From: Syntrophobacterales bacterium | GTDB taxonomy: Bacteria; Desulfobacterota; Syntrophia; Syntrophales; UBA6807 | Length of the DNA stretch: 8,775 nucleotides | Direction: 5' to 3' | Assembly (NCBI GenBank): GCA_021159265.1 | Contig: JAGGSD010000147.1 | Span: forward strand, 1-8,775 | In this document: one piece after another, positions 6,892-8,775 of the stretch | Layout of the letters: each line of letters begins with the position of its first letter | Position numbering within the stretch: the stretch's first letter is position 1 | Position numbers and translations under genes: made by a program | The notes under the pieces: model-generated | Databases searched by the model: none | Told to the model about the DNA's origin: nothing | Seen by the model: the letters and a program-made list of their open reading frames with translations, nothing else

Positions 6892-6911
6892 CCTAACCCG
6901 GATAAACCGGG
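6892..6911 (-). repeat. Leader hairpin repeat, copy 1, at the murB ribosome binding site
   Basis: CCCGG (6897-6901) and CCGGG (6907-6911) form a 5-bp all-GC stem with an ATAAA loop on the plus strand. In murB mRNA it reads CCCGG-TTTAT-CCGGG followed directly by TTAGGA, the Shine-Dalgarno region. The 19 bp at 6892-6910 match 8624-8642 at 17 positions. Both differences fall on a base pair of the stem (6900 with 6908; 8632 with 8640), changing G-C to A-T, so pairing is kept. Confidence 0.6.
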
Positions 6912-6933
6912 GACAAACAACAAATATTTTTAT

Positions 6934-6965
6934 CACGAAAACACGAAAGTACGAAAACACGAAAA
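6934..6965 (+). repeat. Tandem 8-bp repeat, four units (CACGAAAA)
   Basis: The units are CACGAAAA, CACGAAAG, TACGAAAA and CACGAAAA, so two units are identical and each of the others has one change. The array lies inside the murC-murB gap. Related CGAAA-rich sequence follows the second leader hairpin at 8643-8690. Confidence 0.7.
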
Positions 6966-6974
6966 AGATAAATT

Positions 6975-6991
6975 ATTTTTTACTAAAAAAT
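6975..6991. repeat. AT-only perfect dyad
   Basis: ATTTTTTA and TAAAAAAT are perfect inverted copies around C6983. With T-runs on both strands it could act as a weak bidirectional terminator, a bent-DNA site or a protein site. It has no GC in the stem, so a stable RNA terminator is doubtful. It lies between murC and murB. Confidence 0.35.
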
Positions 6992-7095
6992 GATAAGATT
7001 TCTTAATTCAACATTGATAATTTAAAATTTAACATTTGATACGTTCTCTGTCATATTACCTGCCCTTAATTCCATGTGTCGTCAGGGCACGAAGA

Positions 7096-8460
7096 TCACA
7101 ATGTCAGAAATCTCTCCCCGACCTTCCAGATATCCCCGGCGCCCATTGTAATGATTACATCACCCGGGCGGGCTATCGTTTGCAAGTGTGTAACGATCTC
7201 GTCAAAACTTGACAGGTATGTAACCCCTTTATGTCCGGAATCCTTGATCCCATGATACAGATTTATTGAATGAACACCCTTTATCTTTTTTTCGCTGGCC
7301 GCATAAATATCTGTAATAATAAGGACATCTGCATCATGAAATGCATGCAGGAATTCGTCAAACAGCGCCCTGACACGGGTGTAGCGATGAGGTTGAAAAA
7401 CCATAATAATTCTTTTTTCTTTCCATGCCTGTTTAACCGCCTTCAGAGTTGCTTTAATTTCCGTCGGATGATGCCCATAATCATCGACTACTGTGATATC
7501 ATTCATCTCTCCTTTCGTTTCCAGCCTGCGATTGACACCCGCAAAGGAACGAATCCCATCAATGATTGCAGAAAATTCCATATTAAGCTCGCGTGCCACG
7601 GCAACTGCCGCTACAGCATTGCAGACATTAAAAGCGCCAGGAACATTCAGGGAAATTTTCCCCATGAGATCACCTTTATAATAAAGGGAAAAACGCGTCA
7701 TTAAACCACTAAAAGATATATCCCTGGCCTGGTAGTCAGCTCCTGCGGAAAGACCATAAGTAATAAATTTTCTCTTGATCCCGGGCAAAATCTCTTTCAC
7801 ATTTTCGTCATCAAGAAAAAGTATCGTTGTGCCGTAGAAAGGAACGAGATTTGCGAACTGTAAGAATGCTTCTTTAATTTCTTCAATTCCTGAAAAGTAA
7901 TCGAGATGCTCGTGATCGATATTTGTAATCACTGCAATGTAAGGGCGCAGTCTGAGAAAAGAACCATCGCTTTCATCGGCCTCGGCCACAATCACTTCTC
8001 CACTTCCCAACCTCGCGTTACTTCCTATGCTTGCCAGTTTTCCCCCTATAACCATAGTCGGATCAAGTCCGCCATGAGCAAGAATTGTTGAAATCATGGA
8101 TGTTGTTGTCGTTTTCCCGTGTGAGCCTGACACAGCGACTGAAATTTTCATTTTCAGCAACTCGGCAAGCATTTCCGCCCGTGGAATAACAGGAATGTTC
8201 CTGTTATGTGCTTCTATCACTTCGGGATTATCTTCGGTGACAGCCGTCGACGTAACTACAACATCAACATCACCAAGATTCGACGGATCGTGCCGATAAA
8301 AAATCTTTGCTCCAAGAGAGGACAGCTGCTTTGTAATATCTGTTTTGCTGATATCAGAGCCACTTATTTCATAACCGAGATTCAGCAGCACTTCCGCGAT
8401 TCCGCTCATTCCTATACCACCTATCCCCACGAAATAAATATGTTTTACCCTTCTATGCAT
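7096..8460 (-). CDS. murC: UDP-N-acetylmuramate--L-alanine ligase MurC
   Basis: MurC is the ATP-dependent cytoplasmic ligase that adds L-Ala to UDP-MurNAc, the first step of the stem peptide. The 454 residues are full length. The N-terminal UDP-binding domain has FVGIGGIGMSG (10-20). The central domain has the P-loop GSHGKTTT (112-119), ADESDGSF (161-168) and NIDHEHLDY (180-188). The adenine-contacting region is PGAFNVCNA (274-282), where most MurC proteins have His before the first Asn. The C-terminal domain carries VDDYGHHPTEI (325-335), FQPHRYTRVRALFDEF (355-370) and a GAGD near the end. The ATG at 8460 is supported by AGGAAG at 8468-8473, 7 nt upstream, and a 6-bp hairpin sits just before that site. 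The next gene, murB, follows after 212 bp. MurG would be expected upstream but is not recognisable in the window. Confidence 0.98.
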   Translation of the reverse strand: MHRRVKHIYFVGIGGIGMSGIAEVLLNLGYEISGSDISKTDITKQLSSLGAKIFYRHDPSNLGDVDVVVTSTAVTEDNPEVIEAHNRNIPVIPRAEMLAELLKMKISVAVSGSHGKTTTTSMISTILAHGGLDPTMVIGGKLASIGSNARLGSGEVIVAEADESDGSFLRLRPYIAVITNIDHEHLDYFSGIEEIKEAFLQFANLVPFYGTTILFLDDENVKEILPGIKRKFITYGLSAGADYQARDISFSGLMTRFSLYYKGDLMGKISLNVPGAFNVCNAVAAVAVARELNMEFSAIIDGIRSFAGVNRRLETKGEMNDITVVDDYGHHPTEIKATLKAVKQAWKEKRIIMVFQPHRYTRVRALFDEFLHAFHDADVLIITDIYAASEKKIKGVHSINLYHGIKDSGHKGVTYLSSFDEIVTHLQTIARPGDVIITMGAGDIWKVGERFLTL

Positions 8461-8467
8461 TGAGTTT

Positions 8468-8473
8468 CTTCCT
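8468..8473 (-). promoter_or_regulatory. Ribosome binding site of murC
   Basis: AGGAAG on the minus strand lies 7 nt before ATG at 8460. It is preceded by TT and then the 6-bp hairpin at 8476-8490, much like the hairpin-TTAGGA arrangement in front of murB. Confidence 0.65.
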
Positions 8474-8475
8474 AA

Positions 8476-8490
8476 TGCGGCAAAGCCGCA
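8476..8490. repeat. Perfect hairpin just upstream of the murC ribosome binding site
   Basis: TGCGGC and GCCGCA form a perfect 6-bp stem with an AAA loop (TTT in the mRNA). No T-run follows in the murC direction, so it is not a terminator. It stands 2 nt from the Shine-Dalgarno sequence and could affect mRNA 5'-end stability or translation, or it may be a dispersed palindrome. Confidence 0.5.
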
Positions 8491-8499
8491 AAAGTGAAA

Positions 8500-8517
8500 G
8501 GTTTAAGGTCCAAGGTT
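8500..8517 (+). repeat. GGTTCAAGG-like degenerate repeat
   Basis: GGTTTAAGGTCCAAGGTT is made of two to three degenerate copies of the unit that builds the inverted repeats of the element at 1210-1428 (GGGTTCAAGGTTCC). No matching opposite end or flanking duplication was found nearby, so it is an isolated fragment. Confidence 0.3.
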
Positions 8518-8623
8518 TTTTCTTGATTCTTTATCTTTGTACATTGATCCTCGTTGTTCGCTACCTGCGCCGGCATCTCCGCAAAAAACGTAGTCGTTGT
8601 GAATAAAAACTCTAAGCCTATAA

Positions 8624-8642
8624 CCTAACCCAGATAAACTGG
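8624..8642 (-). repeat. Leader hairpin repeat, copy 2, upstream of murC
   Basis: CCTAACCCAGATAAACTGG matches the murB-leader copy (6892-6910) at 17 of 19 positions. The stem is CCAG (8630-8633) with CTGG (8639-8642) and an ATAAA loop. The A8632-T8640 pair replaces the G6900-C6908 pair of copy 1. It lies about 165 bp upstream of the murC start, in the same orientation to transcription as copy 1. Confidence 0.6.
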
Positions 8643-8711
8643 AAATTCGAAATACGAAGCACTAAATGCGAAACAAATCCGAATTTCTAATATTCAAATG
8701 TTCAAAACATC
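8643..8711 (+). repeat. CGAAA-rich degenerate repeat tract
   Basis: Short units such as TTCGAAATACGAAG, GCGAAAC and ATCCGAAT follow each other, then TATTCAAATGTTCAAAAC. The tract follows leader hairpin copy 2 as the CACGAAAA array follows copy 1 (after a 22-bp spacer there), suggesting a composite dispersed repeat. From memory similar tracts occur in other Desulfobacterota; this was not searched. Confidence 0.4.
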
Positions 8712-8714
8712 AAC

Positions 8715-8728
8715 GCCACAGAAGTGGC
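8715..8728. repeat. Short perfect hairpin GCCAC/GTGGC
   Basis: A 5-bp stem with an AGAA loop (TTCT on the minus strand). It lacks a T-run on either strand, so it is not an obvious terminator for an upstream gene. It is the outermost structure seen in the murC upstream region. Confidence 0.35.
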
Positions 8729-8775
8729 ATTAACTCTATTGTAAAAAGTTTAACTCTTTCCCGTTTAGATATTTG

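Larger units (their letters stand above)
8461..8775. other. Gene-free, repeat-rich region upstream of murC
   Basis: No convincing gene lies in these 315 bp. The region holds, from murC outward, a Shine-Dalgarno site, a 6-bp hairpin (8476-8490), a GGTTTAAGGTCCAAGGTT stretch, the second leader hairpin (8624-8642), a CGAAA-rich tract, and a GCCAC/GTGGC hairpin (8715-8728). Two minus-strand frames stay open from the right edge for a few codons (one closes at TAG 8736-8738), so the tail of an upstream gene such as murG cannot be excluded. No clear -35/-10 pair was found. Confidence 0.6.

Noticed and set aside
6934..6965. CRISPR-like array
   Set aside because: The units are only 8 bp with no spacers and no cas genes, so this is a simple tandem repeat.
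7270..7704. 144-residue plus-strand reading frame
   Set aside because: It is antisense to the well-conserved C-terminal half of MurC, shows no domain and is Cys/His/Asn-rich like a shadow frame.

Overview
This 8.8-kb window carries the 3' half of a division and cell-wall (dcw) cluster on the minus strand: murC, murB, ftsQ, ftsA and ftsZ, transcribed from right to left. The order is canonical, except that no ddl lies between murB and ftsQ. Two plus-strand genes on the left converge on ftsZ: a GAF-GGDEF protein with a damaged active site, and a divergent YchF/DUF933-type P-loop NTPase. The protein sequences and the style of the intergenic repeats suggest a Gram-negative, AT-leaning member of the Desulfobacterota (former Deltaproteobacteria). 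The lineage is inferred from memory of such sequences, not from a search.

Layout. Positions 1-171 are a mosaic of small palindromes and repeats before the GGDEF gene (172-1200). A 219-bp MITE-like element (1210-1428) with imperfect terminal inverted repeats and a perfect 8-bp direct flanking repeat fills the space before the ychF-like gene (1449-2519). A 157-bp convergent spacer follows, and then the minus-strand block ftsZ (2677-3828), ftsA (3844-5070), ftsQ (5124-5960), murB (5960-6883) and murC (7096-8460). Spacing is tight from murB through ftsZ, with a 1-nt overlap murB/ftsQ and 15 nt between ftsA and ftsZ. murC and murB are separated by 212 bp of repeats, and 315 bp without a recognisable gene precede murC.

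Function. MurC adds L-alanine to UDP-MurNAc, the product of MurB. FtsZ forms the septal ring, FtsA tethers it to the membrane, and FtsQ links it to the periplasmic synthesis machinery. The GGDEF protein keeps a c-di-GMP inhibitory-site motif but has GGDKF in place of GG(D/E)EF, so it may sense c-di-GMP rather than make it.

No wholly new gene system was found. The most noteworthy signals are intergenic. One is the MITE-like insertion just upstream of ychF. The other is a 19-bp hairpin repeat present in both the murB and murC leaders, whose two differences are compensatory at paired stem positions; in the murB leader it lies directly on the ribosome binding site. FtsZ also carries a second, internal copy of a motif resembling its C-terminal partner-binding peptide.
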